Shown: positions 29,492 to 40,686, counted from the first letter of the stretch. The stretch: DNA of 64,000 nucleotides from Yamadazyma tenuis (GCF_029203305.1 NC_089462.1:1240001-1304000), one strand, 5' to 3'. Notes: generated by a model not told the origin, from the sequence alone. Made by a program: numbers and translations.

Positions 29492-31702
29492 ATGACTACA
29501 ATCTACACCTCCGATATCAAGCATCATAGAAGAGCACCTCCACCGCCTTCTCAAGCCACTGAAAGAGAAATTAAATTAAGCATCAACTCCAGTAGTAAGA
29601 GACAAAGTGGATGGGTTCATATTAAAGATGATGGGATCTTTACGTCTTTCCGGTGGAATAAACGATTTATGGTTATCAATGATAAGACGTTGAACTTTTA
29701 TAAGTCTGATAACACCCTTAATGTGCTGCCAGATTTATCGTTCCCTCTTAATTTAATTCATTCCATTAACCTAAAGAATAACACCGGCTATACCAAAAAC
29801 TCCTACAGTTTTGAAATCATTCCCAAGAATAATAACAACAAGCCTATCCTCATTTCCATCAAACATAATAACGACTACTTAGATTGGTTGGATGCATTTT
29901 CCACCAAATGCCCTTATATAAATGTCAACTCGTCGTCTAGCTCGTCAAGTGTAGTGGAAAATTTGGGCAGCTTGAATATTGGGGAGTCCTCGTCCAACCA
30001 GGTGTCTAACCCCATCAACTTCACACATAAGGTTCACGTTGGGTTTGATCCAGCCTCGGGAAACTTCACAGGTTTGCCAGAAACATGGAAAAGTTTGTTA
30101 CAACATTCCAAAATCACCAACGAAGATTGGAAAAAAGACCCGGTGGCTGTCATCGAAGTATTGGAGTTCTATTCCGACATAAATGGATCCAATGCAAATA
30201 CCCCGATCAATTCCCCGTATCTAAACCACCTTAAGGGACCTGGAACTAGCAGCTTTGCTAACTTGACCCAACCTCCGAAGAACTTTAAGCCCACCAGGCA
30301 GGCACCCAAACCACCTGTGCCGTACCATTTGTCTAAGGGTAACGAGACCGCAGGTGGTGCTGGTACTACGGCTACGGTTTCACCTTTGAACAATCTTTTG
30401 AACAATTCAGGCTCAAGCACCAATATCAATAATCCTACGTTGGCTCCTATCAGAAGGGCCCCCCCTCCACCTAGAGAGAAGGTGGGCCAGTTGCCTTTGG
30501 GTTCCTCTTCGGTTGTTCCTAAGCAACAGCCTCCTACTTTACCAGGTGCCACTAAACCCAGCCAGTTCAATGTAAAGAACCCTCCACCTCAAGTCCAAGT
30601 ACAACCTCTGCAAAAGCAGCTGCAACAAAAAAGCCACTATGTCACCAAACCTGTGTCTCCAGAGTCTCAAATGCAGAAGCCGGCACCTTCAGACTATCCT
30701 CACAAGGCCCATGCTCAGCAAGAGACTGTTTTGGAAAGTAACGAAACCAAACCGCTTCAGATCAAGCCTAAGCAGAAATCTGCTAAGCAGTTAAAGCGTG
30801 AAAAGGAAAGGCTCAATGAGATGCAAATTCTCGCCAAGTTGAAGACGGTGGTGAACAGTAACGATCCAACCCCATTGTTTAAAATCATTGAAAAAGCTGG
30901 ACAAGGAGCTTCTGGATCGGTGTACTTGGCCGAGATGGTATCCAACCAGCAAAAAGTGGCCATTAAGCAGATGGACTTGAATGTGCAACCACGGAAAGAA
31001 TTGATTATCAACGAAATTTTGGTGATGAAGGACAGTCAACACAAAAACATTGTGAACTTCTTGGACTCCTACTTGAGATCCAGCAATGACTTATGGGTTA
31101 TCATGGAATACATGGAAGGAGGATCTTTGACAGAAATCATCGATAACAACGAAAACAAACTCACAGAATTGCAAATTTCTGTGATTTGTCGAGAAACTTT
31201 GTTGGGATTGCAGCACTTGCACAAGAAACATATTATTCACAGAGATATCAAGAGTGATAACGTCTTATTGGACTCCAGGGGAAATGTTAAGATCACTGAC
31301 TTCGGCTTCTGCGCAAAGTTGACCGATCAGCGTAACAAGAGAGCAACCATGGTGGGAACTCCATACTGGATGGCTCCCGAAGTGGTTAAGCAAAAAGAGT
31401 ATGATGCCAAGGTTGATGTGTGGTCCCTAGGAATCATGACTATTGAAATGATTGAAGGGGAGCCACCATACTTGAATGAAGAACAATTGAAAGCTCTTTA
31501 CTTGATTGCAACAAATGGAACTCCCAAATTGAAACATCCCGAGTTCTTATCGACCCTGATCAAAAAATTTTTGAGTATCTGCTTGTGTGTTGATGTAAGA
31601 TACAGAGCCACCACTGATGAGTTGGTCAAGCACAGTTTTGTCAACAATAACGGTACAGTTGAAGATTTGGCTCCGTTGTTGGCGTGGAAAACCAGAATCT
31701 GA
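29492..31702 (+). CDS. CLA4: PAK-family kinase Cla4 with PH and CRIB domains
   Basis: This 736-residue protein has a PH domain at about 38-140 (SGWVHIKDDG, WNKRFMVI, YLDWLDAF). A CRIB/PBD motif at about 172-200 (ISNPINFTHKVHVGFDP) binds GTP-Cdc42. A Pro-rich linker with PPP motifs follows, then a Ste20-type kinase domain from about 461 (KAGQGASGSVYLAE; HRDIKSDNVLL near 582; GTPYWMAPEVV). The PH domain separates Cla4/Skm1 from Ste20. Cla4 acts in septin assembly, cytokinesis and hyphal polarity. It is shorter than Candida albicans Cla4, mainly in the linker. Confidence 0.94.
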   Translation: MTTIYTSDIKHHRRAPPPPSQATEREIKLSINSSSKRQSGWVHIKDDGIFTSFRWNKRFMVINDKTLNFYKSDNTLNVLPDLSFPLNLIHSINLKNNTGYTKNSYSFEIIPKNNNNKPILISIKHNNDYLDWLDAFSTKCPYINVNSSSSSSSVVENLGSLNIGESSSNQVSNPINFTHKVHVGFDPASGNFTGLPETWKSLLQHSKITNEDWKKDPVAVIEVLEFYSDINGSNANTPINSPYLNHLKGPGTSSFANLTQPPKNFKPTRQAPKPPVPYHLSKGNETAGGAGTTATVSPLNNLLNNSGSSTNINNPTLAPIRRAPPPPREKVGQLPLGSSSVVPKQQPPTLPGATKPSQFNVKNPPPQVQVQPLQKQLQQKSHYVTKPVSPESQMQKPAPSDYPHKAHAQQETVLESNETKPLQIKPKQKSAKQLKREKERLNEMQILAKLKTVVNSNDPTPLFKIIEKAGQGASGSVYLAEMVSNQQKVAIKQMDLNVQPRKELIINEILVMKDSQHKNIVNFLDSYLRSSNDLWVIMEYMEGGSLTEIIDNNENKLTELQISVICRETLLGLQHLHKKHIIHRDIKSDNVLLDSRGNVKITDFGFCAKLTDQRNKRATMVGTPYWMAPEVVKQKEYDAKVDVWSLGIMTIEMIEGEPPYLNEEQLKALYLIATNGTPKLKHPEFLSTLIKKFLSICLCVDVRYRATTDELVKHSFVNNNGTVEDLAPLLAWKTRI

Positions 31703-32647
31703 AATGATATATAACATTATAGCGCATTTAAAACCGCCCAAAACAATAGAATTCATTCACGCACTTCTCCGTCATCGTTGTACGGCGATTAGTCTGATCG
31801 GCACTCGTACATATAAGAGTGAGTGATAAGAAAGGTGACCCACATGACCAATATTATTTTTTGCAAGCAAAGCGTGGTGATTTTCTCGGCTATTCCTAAA
31901 TTGTAGGACATAAGCGAGTGCGAAAATATTGTCTCTTGGTCTAACTCTCAATCTCGATAGCGAAGGTTTTTTTCCTCTTTGTCGCAACACTTGCATGAGT
32001 GTTGTCCTCTTTAACCGACGGTCTGAGCAGGCGAAAAATAACAAATGGGCTTTACGAACTGGTGAAAGTCTGCATTTGCATGTGAATACGTGTACGTCAG
32101 TGTACTTTGTATTCAGGTGTGGTGTTGGGTGTGGGAGGGACAAACGAGTGCCTTGTGCTTTGACGTTGATATTGACGATAGAAACATGGCCTATTGGGCC
32201 CTTCCGCGCCGCATCGTGGGGGGTGATCAGTCAGCACGGACTATAACGAACAAATCCGGTGACGCATAAAACTTTAATATACCTTAGATAGACATTATGT
32301 TAAAGCTTATATGATGGCTCAGATAGGAGCCGAGTACCCAACACAAAACCCCATCTTCACTTAATTATACACTTATGTGGGGTTGCTTAGAGGCGTCAAG
32401 CCATACAAAGACGCCTTGATTACCCGCGCAGGTGCAATTGCAGGTTTGTAGGGTTAAGGGTCGACCTGCATGTACGCATGTACACATGTACACCACACAT
32501 GCAACTAGCGCAATTCAATTATAAATGTGGTCAATCTCCGTGCTACATGTTGCATGTTGCATATGCGCCAATTGAAATTCATTGTATCTTTGGGTAAACT
32601 CGTTAATCAGTGTTCATTAATTATACAGCTATTTTACAAATTTGGTT
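31703..32647. promoter_or_regulatory. Convergent intergenic region between CLA4 and WOR1
   Basis: These 945 bases are unusually long for a tail-to-tail spacer. They hold an exact Wor1-type 9-mer on the minus strand (AAACTTTAA, 32269-32277), a cluster of ATGTAC words at about 32468-32495, and overlapping long frames on both strands (31772-32143, 31929-32246) that look like chance. A long WOR1 3' untranslated region is possible. No RNA gene is recognised. Confidence 0.4.
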
Positions 32648-33892
32648 TCACGTGTTGTATACGTAGTGTTCGTCATGGTGTGGGTGCAAGTCGTTTTCGT
32701 ACATCTTCAAGCGTTTGGCACCGGTATCGGCACCAAAGCCTTGAGGAAGTGGGTAATATTGCAGCTGTGGAAATGGCTGCTGGTTATGGTTATGGAGGTG
32801 GTTGTGTTCGTAATGCGGTTGGTGGTGTGAGTGCGATTGCAGTTGGGAGTGACCCTGCAGTGTCTGCGGAGCGTGGGCACCATGATGCAGCTGTATGTCG
32901 TGGTAAAAGAAGTTCAAGTTCGACAGTAAGCTAAAGTTGGATCCTGTAATAGGCAAAGCTGATCCCTGATACGGGCTGGCATAAACGTTTGAAGAGTCGA
33001 ATTTAGCATGTTCGGAAATACCCTGTGAAGTGGCAGCACTGCTGGTGCTGCTTGTGGAGCTTCCTCCTGACACCGAGCTATTCGTAACAGGAGTATTACT
33101 GCCATAGTAGTCGTAGTTGGATGGCACCGATAACATAAAGTTGTTCTTTTGGTAGTACACTGGAGGTGGAGGTGGGGGAGGTGCCGAATACTTGTTGTTA
33201 TTGGTTGCATTAGTACCCATTGGCATCGACATATTCAGGAGCTGATAGTTGTTGTCCAAAAAGTAATGGGCTTCATCTTCAATGGTGATCTTTCCTCCAA
33301 GATTACTCTCCTTTATGGCAGACCAGAGGTGACCATTGATATGCACGTTCTTCAAGTCACTCTCTGAGGGCCTCAAGAGCTTCCTACTTGTCACATCTGT
33401 AGCAGAGTAGTAGCTGATCAAATGGATGGTTTGTTTAGTGGTATTATCATGACTTAGGTTGAGCTCTTTGAGGGTAGTATTGATACTCAAAGTCTTCTTG
33501 ATAAGTCCATGATCCTTGAATCCGTGCTGGCTTCCCACCAATGGACTTATGCTATCGATGTCTTCACTGGTTAAACTCAGTTTACGTTTCCTATTCTTAA
33601 ACTTCTTATCATCTTGCAAGCTATCTTTGTCCAATTCCCGGTACACGAGAAAGCGACCAAGAATCCGGCTGGGGGACCAGCTAATACCGTCGGTCCACCG
33701 CTTGATTCCACTGTGCTCTTCAATAAAGATGAAGACGTTTCCACTACGAATCAAATCTGACCGCTCCCGTTCATGTGGCCGCCTGGGAATCAATCCAAGT
33801 TGACGGTTAAGTGTGGCCTGAATGATCAACAAGGCGTCCTTTGTAGATCCCACGTATCCAAAGTATGAAGGGGATAATTTTGTACTGCTCAT
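32648..33892 (-). CDS. WOR1: WOPR-domain transcription regulator of the Wor1 type
   Basis: This 414-residue protein has both halves of the WOPR DNA-binding domain: YFGYVGSTKDALLIIQA, RRPHERERSDLIRSGNVFIF and GIKRWTDGISWSPSRI in the first, and LIKKTLSI, LISYYSATDVTS and LLRPSESDLKN in the second. A disordered C-terminus follows with poly-Pro, Ser/Thr and His/Gln-rich stretches. In Candida albicans Wor1 is the master switch of the white-opaque state; homologues elsewhere (Ryp1, Mit1, Gti1) control morphology. This protein is about half the length of Candida albicans Wor1, the difference being in the linker and tail. The start ATG is 33892-33890. The long upstream region supports WOR1 over the Pac2-type paralogue. 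Confidence 0.87.
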   Translation of the reverse strand: MSSTKLSPSYFGYVGSTKDALLIIQATLNRQLGLIPRRPHERERSDLIRSGNVFIFIEEHSGIKRWTDGISWSPSRILGRFLVYRELDKDSLQDDKKFKNRKRKLSLTSEDIDSISPLVGSQHGFKDHGLIKKTLSINTTLKELNLSHDNTTKQTIHLISYYSATDVTSRKLLRPSESDLKNVHINGHLWSAIKESNLGGKITIEDEAHYFLDNNYQLLNMSMPMGTNATNNNKYSAPPPPPPPVYYQKNNFMLSVPSNYDYYGSNTPVTNSSVSGGSSTSSTSSAATSQGISEHAKFDSSNVYASPYQGSALPITGSNFSLLSNLNFFYHDIQLHHGAHAPQTLQGHSQLQSHSHHQPHYEHNHLHNHNQQPFPQLQYYPLPQGFGADTGAKRLKMYENDLHPHHDEHYVYNT

Positions 33893-34091
33893 TGTGCTCA
33901 GTTGGTCGCAAATAAAATGTGGAGCTTAGGATATATGTATGTTTGGGTGTACGTGTGTAGTTTATAATTGACTGGTTTCAGAAACCTTAACTTATTTAGA
34001 CCAAACTTAGAGGACCTTAATTTGCCTCCGACTGATATGATAGACAAATACTTGAAAAAAAACTTGAAGACGAGCGGCAAGAGCGTTTATA

Positions 34092-34099
34092 TATGCATA
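34092..34099. promoter_or_regulatory. Efg1-type TATGCATA palindrome
   Basis: An exact TATGCATA lies about 200 bases upstream of the WOR1 start. In Candida albicans this word is a described recognition element of the APSES regulator Efg1, a repressor of WOR1. The link is inferred by motif only. Confidence 0.4.
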
Positions 34100-34189
34100 A
34101 AAAGGTTTCAGAGTAAAAAATCAAAGAATATGGGCGTCATATGTCAAAAAAGAAAATTAATGAGAGCCTCACAGCCGGATTTTATTTCA

Positions 34190-34204
34190 TATGCATAAAG
34201 TTTG
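34190..34204. promoter_or_regulatory. Overlapping Efg1-type and Wor1-like motifs
   Basis: A second exact TATGCATA (34190-34197) overlaps ATAAAGTTT (34196-34204), one base short of the Wor1 word TTAAAGTTT. The two palindromes are 98 bases apart. The overlap would allow competition between activator and repressor; this is inference from motifs. Confidence 0.35.
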
Positions 34205-35684
34205 CTTGCAGGCTGCATATAAAACAGAGTGGTTCCAATGCCTTACAGCCGTAAGTGCAGGTTGTGTTGAAATTAAGGTTAATTTTTGATTTCAGGGTCC
34301 TAAAAGAGCTCTACCGCTCTTGCCGTAGCCACTTGTTATAGAGGGGTGGGAGGCTATAGTAGGGGGTCAGCTAATTATAGAATAGCCAATAATTCTTTGA
34401 AATCCCTCTATCCCGAAAGCCGATTTTTGTGTACAAACCTGAGTTATTTCCTTGGTTCGTATCCGTTGAAGCGCGCTTGTTTCCCGAGAACCAGATAATA
34501 TTTTCTATGGGCTGATGACCCAGGCAGATCTAAAAATATCCCTACACACAAAAAATTGGAGTAATGCGCTTCTGCGAATGCAGGAATATGTAGGGTTATT
34601 CTAGAACCCTACAATAAATGCCAAGAGGTTATATCACCCTTGCCTTCTGTTGTTTGCATACAGGCTATCTTATTACCGTATATGTGCAAATCGGTACTGT
34701 TTATAACAACTTTTTGCGTCCGTAAATGCTTGAGATACATAAACAAAGGAGGACTTAATGCACTATGTCACCCTTCCAGACTGCAACAAACAATGTCTCA
34801 AGAATGCACAAGCATTAAAACAGTTCGAAGGTACTTGAGCTGATAAAAGGAGTCATTTCTCAAGGGTTCAATTTTTTGACAAATTTGAAGTTGATTTAAG
34901 GGATTTCAGTTCTAGAAAGAATTTCTAGATTGCTTAATACAACTTCTAATCCATGAGGTCTCGGCCGACAGTTGTTTGCTTCGTGCATATAGTTAAGCAA
35001 AAGACGTTTGGAGGGGCGGCCCTCACCATGCATGGCGCATAATACATGCATGCACGAGAAGCACTCGACAAAAAAATCAATTTGCGCGAACGCACAATTG
35101 CCTCTATTGGTCAATAACCATTGTGATTAACTCCTGCGAACTGTCAAATCCCATAGGTTTTTATTTTTAATAATCTATTTTTGGTGGGACAATGCCAATT
35201 TAGGCCCAGCATTTTGCCCCTAAACCACTATCCGCAACTACATTCCTAAGCCGCCAAAGCTTTACGTATATGTACATCATACAATTTTTACGCAAGCAGT
35301 CGGAATTCATTGATATATTTGATTGCCTGGTTGCAAAACTACCTCTAGGCAGCTAAACAGGCTCCTGACTGCTCGCTAAGCTTTCATTGACACACCTTCT
35401 AATCTAAGAACTCAAATTATATCTGGCCTTTCTCACTATTGTCCAACTTTAACTACTTTATCTATCTCATCAGCTAACTCTTATTACTGCCAGTCGTACA
35501 TCTGTCAACCTGTTTACAAACCCGGCAAACGATTAATAAATGTCATATGAATAAGCTCTTAATGGGGGCTGTATCGTGGACGAAGAATATTTTATAATAT
35601 CAGTTAGCATTTTTTTGCTACGGAAACCTGGTGTGTTTTTTTTAATTTATGATAACATGGAATACGTGAAGCGTTAACGGCGAT

Positions 35685-35693
35685 TTAAAGTTT
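35685..35693 (+). promoter_or_regulatory. Exact Wor1 recognition word
   Basis: TTAAAGTTT occurs about 1.8 kb upstream of the WOR1 ATG. WOPR proteins bind this 9-mer and Wor1 feeds back on its own promoter in Candida albicans. One chance hit in a region of this size and AT content is not improbable. Confidence 0.35.
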
Positions 35694-37303
35694 GTATTTT
35701 CTGGTCCTGGTTCCAGGAAAATGCTCGCACATGGCTGCCATTTTTAGCTGAGCTTGCAGATGCGTTCATACACTGGTCGGCTTCAACTTCCACACATATA
35801 TTCAGTTACCAACCGTTGCCATGAAGGAATCATAGGTTCCACCATTACCACATACCGTTGGCTTTTGGCTTTTGGCTTTTCTGTGACAATTGAATATTTG
35901 ACTTTTGGGTGTGATAGATGAGCCATTTTGGTGTGCATGTCAGACGGATGTGGGAGGGAAGCCTTGGTAGCGGATCTAGCCTACCAGCGGCTAACTAAAA
36001 TGGCTACCATGAATAATCCCTCACCCTCCTATTCTTAGGCTCTGATCCAAGAGGTCTTCGCATGGAGGTTACAAAACTATGGCGCAGGTGCATCCAAAAA
36101 TAGATCGTTTTCGCCGCAGAAAAATGTTATTGGCTCTCATCTGTGCACCACCACGTAGTACAGCCGTCCGTCCTGACTTTACGTACAATTTGTTTATCGT
36201 GAGTGCTTCCTAAAGACAGAGTCAAACGTAGTAGTAACACTGCTTCAAGTAGTAAACTGCTTATTTATTCTTGTTCCAATAGATGATTACGGTCGGCAAA
36301 CACTCTTGTCTCTCACAAACCTTGTTGGTAGTGCCGTGCTTAAATAACTCCTAGTTTTTTTTTTGCGTGGTTTCCTTTGTTTCCTGTATTTATTTTAGTA
36401 GTTATTTACGCGGAGAGGGTTTATGTAGGTGACGCTTTTTGATTCATTTTGACTTTGGGTCAAGAATAACGATGGCTTTTATCGGGCCGGGTAGGACGGG
36501 CCGAATACCTGCCGGTCTTGGCTTTTTCGGTGGTAAAATTAGGTTACAATCCTTTTTCGCAACTTCAGAGACCAACGCTTCAACCTTTTCACTCACAGAT
36601 TGACACACACCACTAATATTCTTCACCAATTCTCACCAGCATGACCACTTTCATTCACCATGATAGAAGACGAAATGTCTTGAACTTCGGCATTGGCAGA
36701 CGAGGAATGACATTTACAGAGTGGAAGGTTGAACCCCCCACGGCAAAAGTGGGGGCGGTCACGTGGTCCGCCGGGCCAGCATTTCCTTGTTCAATACTTC
36801 TCATAGTCTCCACCATAGATACCGCCTTATTCCGAAATTTTTTTCTATGTATGACGAAGTCTCCTCTGCTACTCACCCTTCGTAGGAACGTCTACAAATG
36901 GACGTAGTTTTAATCAGTATTCATGTGTTTCTGTCCTCTTGTCTCTGAAGTGAGGCGATTTAGTCGTGTGAGGGGTTGGTCTCACCGGTCGGCACCCCCG
37001 CCCCCGCTACCATCCTCCCCATATTTCAGCCAATGCCGCAGCAACAGTTGAGCTCGCACGCCCCTGGTAACAGATCATCCTATCTCATATTGAGCCGTTT
37101 GCAAACAACCCCTATTCACTAATTGTTTTATTGTATACTATTTTGTGAACTGTTATCATTTGAAACCAGTCACATTTACTTCCTCAGTTTGCCACACTCC
37201 TCTACTTCATCACTCCACAGTATTGCCCTACCAATTGTGCATTTAACTTAAGGCGTTTGTCCTCAATTCAGTGACTTGTTTTCCCCAAACACGTATTTTT
37301 TTG

Positions 37304-39100
37304 ATGAATCAACTAGATTATCACCGCCACTTACCTCCTTACAGATCCCTCCTCAATCCCAATGCCAAATATGATTATCAGCTACACTCCCTTATTCCCA
37401 TCAGCCAGAATGAGTTGAATAACTTGAAACTCATCTTCATGAGAAATGAGGGCAATCAAGGAAACTCCCAGCAGAAGCCTACATTCAAAATGAAGTACAA
37501 GAGTTTACTAAATGATGTCAATAGAAAGATATCTCTTAAGATATCCAATCCTAGTTTCTTGAACTCCTCAAGTTTGGCCCCCAATGTCAATACTCCTGGC
37601 TCCGGCTGTTCCCCTTTGTTATGTGTGAAGGAACTGTTATCATTTAAATCGCTTCCAATTGAAATCCAGTTCCATGTTTTCTCATTCTTATCGAAGAAAG
37701 ACCTTCAAAGCACTATTGTAGTAAACAAGGACTTCTATAAGCTTTCTAAAAAGTTTTTGTACAAGAACTTGGTGTTTGACTCTTCGTTTAGATTTGCTCA
37801 ATTCATAACCATTTTGAGAATCAACTCTAAATTGGGTAACCTAGTGGAAACCATTGACTTGTCGGGGTTGAAGCCTTGCGATTATGATGTACAGGATGAC
37901 TCGAATGCGTTAACAAACCAAACTTCAATCAGTTCAGATAGTAATGATGAGGAAGGTGAGCTAGTATTTGCCGATAATGACAAAGTCAAGGCTGGCTGGA
38001 GAGATTGGAAGTTCTTGAGAAACCCATTGTACTCCAGTGGTTTAGGATTAACAAGGATTCTGTCCAATTCGCCCAGTTTTAACTCAAACAAGTCCTTGAA
38101 CTCCAATAATAAGAAGAAGTTGAAATTTTCATTCTTAAAGTCCAAGAGGAATAAACTCGGCGGACATGTTCATTTAAATGGTATTCATTCTATCCACCAT
38201 CAAGCCAGCACTCATGCCCAAGGATCTTTGAAAATACATCCTTCTATAAACAAGTTTTTGATAAACTATTCCAATACCAAGGACTTGCCAGTTGGTTACG
38301 TCTTACACTTGCTTAACATGTGTCCAAACTTGACTTCCATTAACCTAGGTAATTTGCAATTATCTGTCGATTATGAAATCAATCCTAATTTTATCTACAA
38401 GTTTCACACGTTTGATGTCATTCATAATTATCCTTCCAGTCTACTTATGCACATAAATGATTTAGATGACTCCAACTCAATTTACAACATGGATTTGTTG
38501 GAGAATCTCAATCAAAGATATGATGTTGACAACATGTCAATGATTTCAAGTTCGTCTTCCAGATCAAGATCTAAGTTAAAATCCATCAATAAGTCCCAAA
38601 AACCGGTTTGGAAGTATAACTCTCTACTTACTCCAATGCCTAACCTGAACTATTTGAACAAGAATGATGGAAAATTGTACTTAAGTGACTTGAACTTAAA
38701 GTCAATGAATCAAAACTATTTGGTTAAGTTGAACGAATTTGATATCTTAAATTTGCTTATCAAGTGTCACAAATTCAATATTAACTTCAAGTACTTGAAT
38801 CTTAGTTCCATGATTTGGCTCAATAAGAAACTCATCCAAAATTTCTTCTCAAAATTCTTGAGACCCAATTACTTGACTGACCTCGAAATGGAATTTGTGC
38901 CTAGAAACTTGGTAATCGATTTAACCAACTCGGGTATGTACAAAGATCTAGTGTGGGCCAGAAAAATTGACTTGAACAAACAAGAAAGTTTCGATATCCT
39001 AATCAGAATCTTGAAAGACGAATTATTAAACGTCTGGGAGCTGAGATTAAGAGAGGATAGAATAAGAAGAGGTAGAATGGCAGAAAACTATCTTTCTTAA
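37304..39100 (+). CDS. F-box protein
   Basis: This 598-residue protein has an F-box at about 115-155 (SLPIEIQFHVFSFLSKKDLQS, then VNKDFYKLSKKFLYKNLVF). A leucine-rich, loosely repeated region follows (LRINSKLGNLVETIDLSGL, LLNMCPNLTSINLGNLQL, FKYLNLSSMIWL), interrupted by an acidic and a basic low-complexity insert. The F-box would bind Skp1 in an SCF ubiquitin ligase, with the LRR-like part selecting substrate. It resembles S. cerevisiae YDR306C in style, but I cannot claim orthology. The ATG at 37304 is the first in the frame; it is divergent from WOR1. Confidence 0.75.
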   Translation: MNQLDYHRHLPPYRSLLNPNAKYDYQLHSLIPISQNELNNLKLIFMRNEGNQGNSQQKPTFKMKYKSLLNDVNRKISLKISNPSFLNSSSLAPNVNTPGSGCSPLLCVKELLSFKSLPIEIQFHVFSFLSKKDLQSTIVVNKDFYKLSKKFLYKNLVFDSSFRFAQFITILRINSKLGNLVETIDLSGLKPCDYDVQDDSNALTNQTSISSDSNDEEGELVFADNDKVKAGWRDWKFLRNPLYSSGLGLTRILSNSPSFNSNKSLNSNNKKKLKFSFLKSKRNKLGGHVHLNGIHSIHHQASTHAQGSLKIHPSINKFLINYSNTKDLPVGYVLHLLNMCPNLTSINLGNLQLSVDYEINPNFIYKFHTFDVIHNYPSSLLMHINDLDDSNSIYNMDLLENLNQRYDVDNMSMISSSSSRSRSKLKSINKSQKPVWKYNSLLTPMPNLNYLNKNDGKLYLSDLNLKSMNQNYLVKLNEFDILNLLIKCHKFNINFKYLNLSSMIWLNKKLIQNFFSKFLRPNYLTDLEMEFVPRNLVIDLTNSGMYKDLVWARKIDLNKQESFDILIRILKDELLNVWELRLREDRIRRGRMAENYLS

Positions 39101-39616
39101 CAAGTCTGCACTCTGGAAGTCAGAATGTTTAACATTAAAACAGTACTAGGAGTTACTGAAACTTGAATTCTTCAATTCTTTTCTTACATGCTACTCCAAG
39201 TGATAATATCCAATGGATTAACATTATCATCTGGTTTAGTGTACTTTAAGTCCTAATCACCTGTGTTTTATGGCCATAGATTTATAGATTTGTATTATTA
39301 CCCAGCTTCCATAAACATTTTATGTCATTCAGGAGATAAAATGTGAAATGTATCAGTTATCAGGTCATCACCATTTCATGGGCCAGCTAAAATCTCAAAA
39401 GACTAGCGACCTTAAAAGCGATGGTTTTAAAACTGAGTTATCCTTATGGGATACGCGGCTTGTGATCTTCTTAGCTACAAAAGTTAATGCTGTGTTAAAA
39501 AACCACAAGTCGAAGCATCCGTATTGAAAAAAAAAATTTTGAAAATTTTAAATCTGTAAAGTCGCGGAACTATTTTCATCTATTGCGTCAATACATAATT
39601 GGGGTGGTGTTTAGAT
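39101..39616 (+). promoter_or_regulatory. Intergenic region upstream of TFA2
   Basis: This is a 516-base AT-rich spacer with an A-run near 39525-39537. No gene, RNA or repeat is recognised. Confidence 0.4.
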
Positions 39617-40474
39617 ATGAGTGACTTGAGCTCCCAATTGTCAGCTTTCAAGAACAAGATCAGAAGCGGACCTTATGTTCCAACGCCACGCCAGGCTATT
39701 AATAAGGCTAGTGATCTAAATCCCGTCTCCAACGAAGTGCCGGTCAGAGAAGCCAGAGACGTGACTACTGCTTCCTCAAACAAGAGACCTCCTGACACAG
39801 TCAATGAGGCCATCAAAAGACAAAGAACTGCTTTGAGAAATATGCCAGGATCACATTTGTCTACTCAGTTACATTTGGCGGTAGAACACATCAAGCAAAA
39901 TGATAAACCTATTAAAGTCAAAGATTTGCAAGAATATCTATCATTCGACATTACTCAAACATTATTGCCATTATTGAAAGAAATCGATAGACTAAAGTAT
40001 GATCATAAAAGTGATACATTTGAGTACGTCAGTTTGCACAACATTCGTTCTTCTGAGGACTTGTTAAACTTTCTAAGAGTGCAGCCCACATTTAAAGGGA
40101 TTCCAGTTAAAGAATTAAAGGACGGTTGGGCTAACTACTTACAGTCTATCAATGAACTTGAAGCAGAAAACAAGATATTGGTATTGAGAACTAAGAAAGA
40201 GAACGCCCCTAGACTAGTTTGGGCCAATTTCGGAGGGAATTTGAATACTATTGACGAGGATTTCAAATACATGTGGACAAGGGCGAAAATTCCTAATCCT
40301 GATGACTTGTATCAAGACTTGGTAGATCAAGGATTGAAACCGACAGGCGCTGATCCTAATATCATAAAACGTAAACCCAAAAAGGAGGAAAAGAAACAGA
40401 AGAAAACCAGAAGAGGAAAAATCACTAATACGCACATGAAGGGTATATTAAGAGACTATTCTCAATTCATGTGA
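39617..40474 (+). CDS. TFA2: TFIIE small (beta) subunit
   Basis: This 285-residue protein matches yeast Tfa2. The N-terminus is flexible (MSDLSSQLSAFKNKIRSGP). Two tandem winged-helix segments follow: STQLHLAVEHIKQNDKPIK with LQEYLSFD, and LLNFLRVQPTFKGIPVKELKDGW. The C-terminus is conserved (RLVWANFGG, DEDFKYMWTRAKIPNPDDL) with a basic tail. With Tfa1 it recruits and regulates TFIIH at RNA polymerase II promoters. The ATG at 39617 fits the conserved start. Confidence 0.92.
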   Translation: MSDLSSQLSAFKNKIRSGPYVPTPRQAINKASDLNPVSNEVPVREARDVTTASSNKRPPDTVNEAIKRQRTALRNMPGSHLSTQLHLAVEHIKQNDKPIKVKDLQEYLSFDITQTLLPLLKEIDRLKYDHKSDTFEYVSLHNIRSSEDLLNFLRVQPTFKGIPVKELKDGWANYLQSINELEAENKILVLRTKKENAPRLVWANFGGNLNTIDEDFKYMWTRAKIPNPDDLYQDLVDQGLKPTGADPNIIKRKPKKEEKKQKKTRRGKITNTHMKGILRDYSQFM

Positions 40475-40686
40475 CTCTATAAATGGACTATTTGTTTGAA
40501 TCTATAATGCAAGACTAGTAACTTTTGAAATGAATAAGATGGTTCCCCAACCATGCGCGTACTTTTCAAACCGGTTTGCTATATAGTTTGCGTAACTTTT
40601 ATCCCTACCATCTACATCAACTTCGCACCTGTCTCTGAGTGAATGAAAAATTTAGATACAGAAACAAAAGGATCGAACAAGGAATA

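Larger units (their letters stand above)
33893..37303. promoter_or_regulatory. 3.4 kb gene-free region between divergent WOR1 and F-box genes
   Basis: No frame here has domain or composition support, so I see about 3.4 kb without a gene, extreme for this dense chromosome arm. In Candida albicans WOR1 also has a very large upstream intergenic region bound by the white-opaque circuit. Motifs listed separately match Efg1 and Wor1 recognition words. TGCATG words also cluster at about 35027-35052 (ATGCATG and ACATGCATGCA). A non-coding transcript or long 5' leader is possible. Confidence 0.6.

Noticed and set aside
31772..32246. Long frames on both strands between CLA4 and WOR1
   Set aside because: They overlap each other, have no family features and read like chance frames in GC-richer DNA.
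32640..32934. Plus-strand frames over the end of WOR1
   Set aside because: They are antisense shadows of the His/Gln-rich WOR1 tail.
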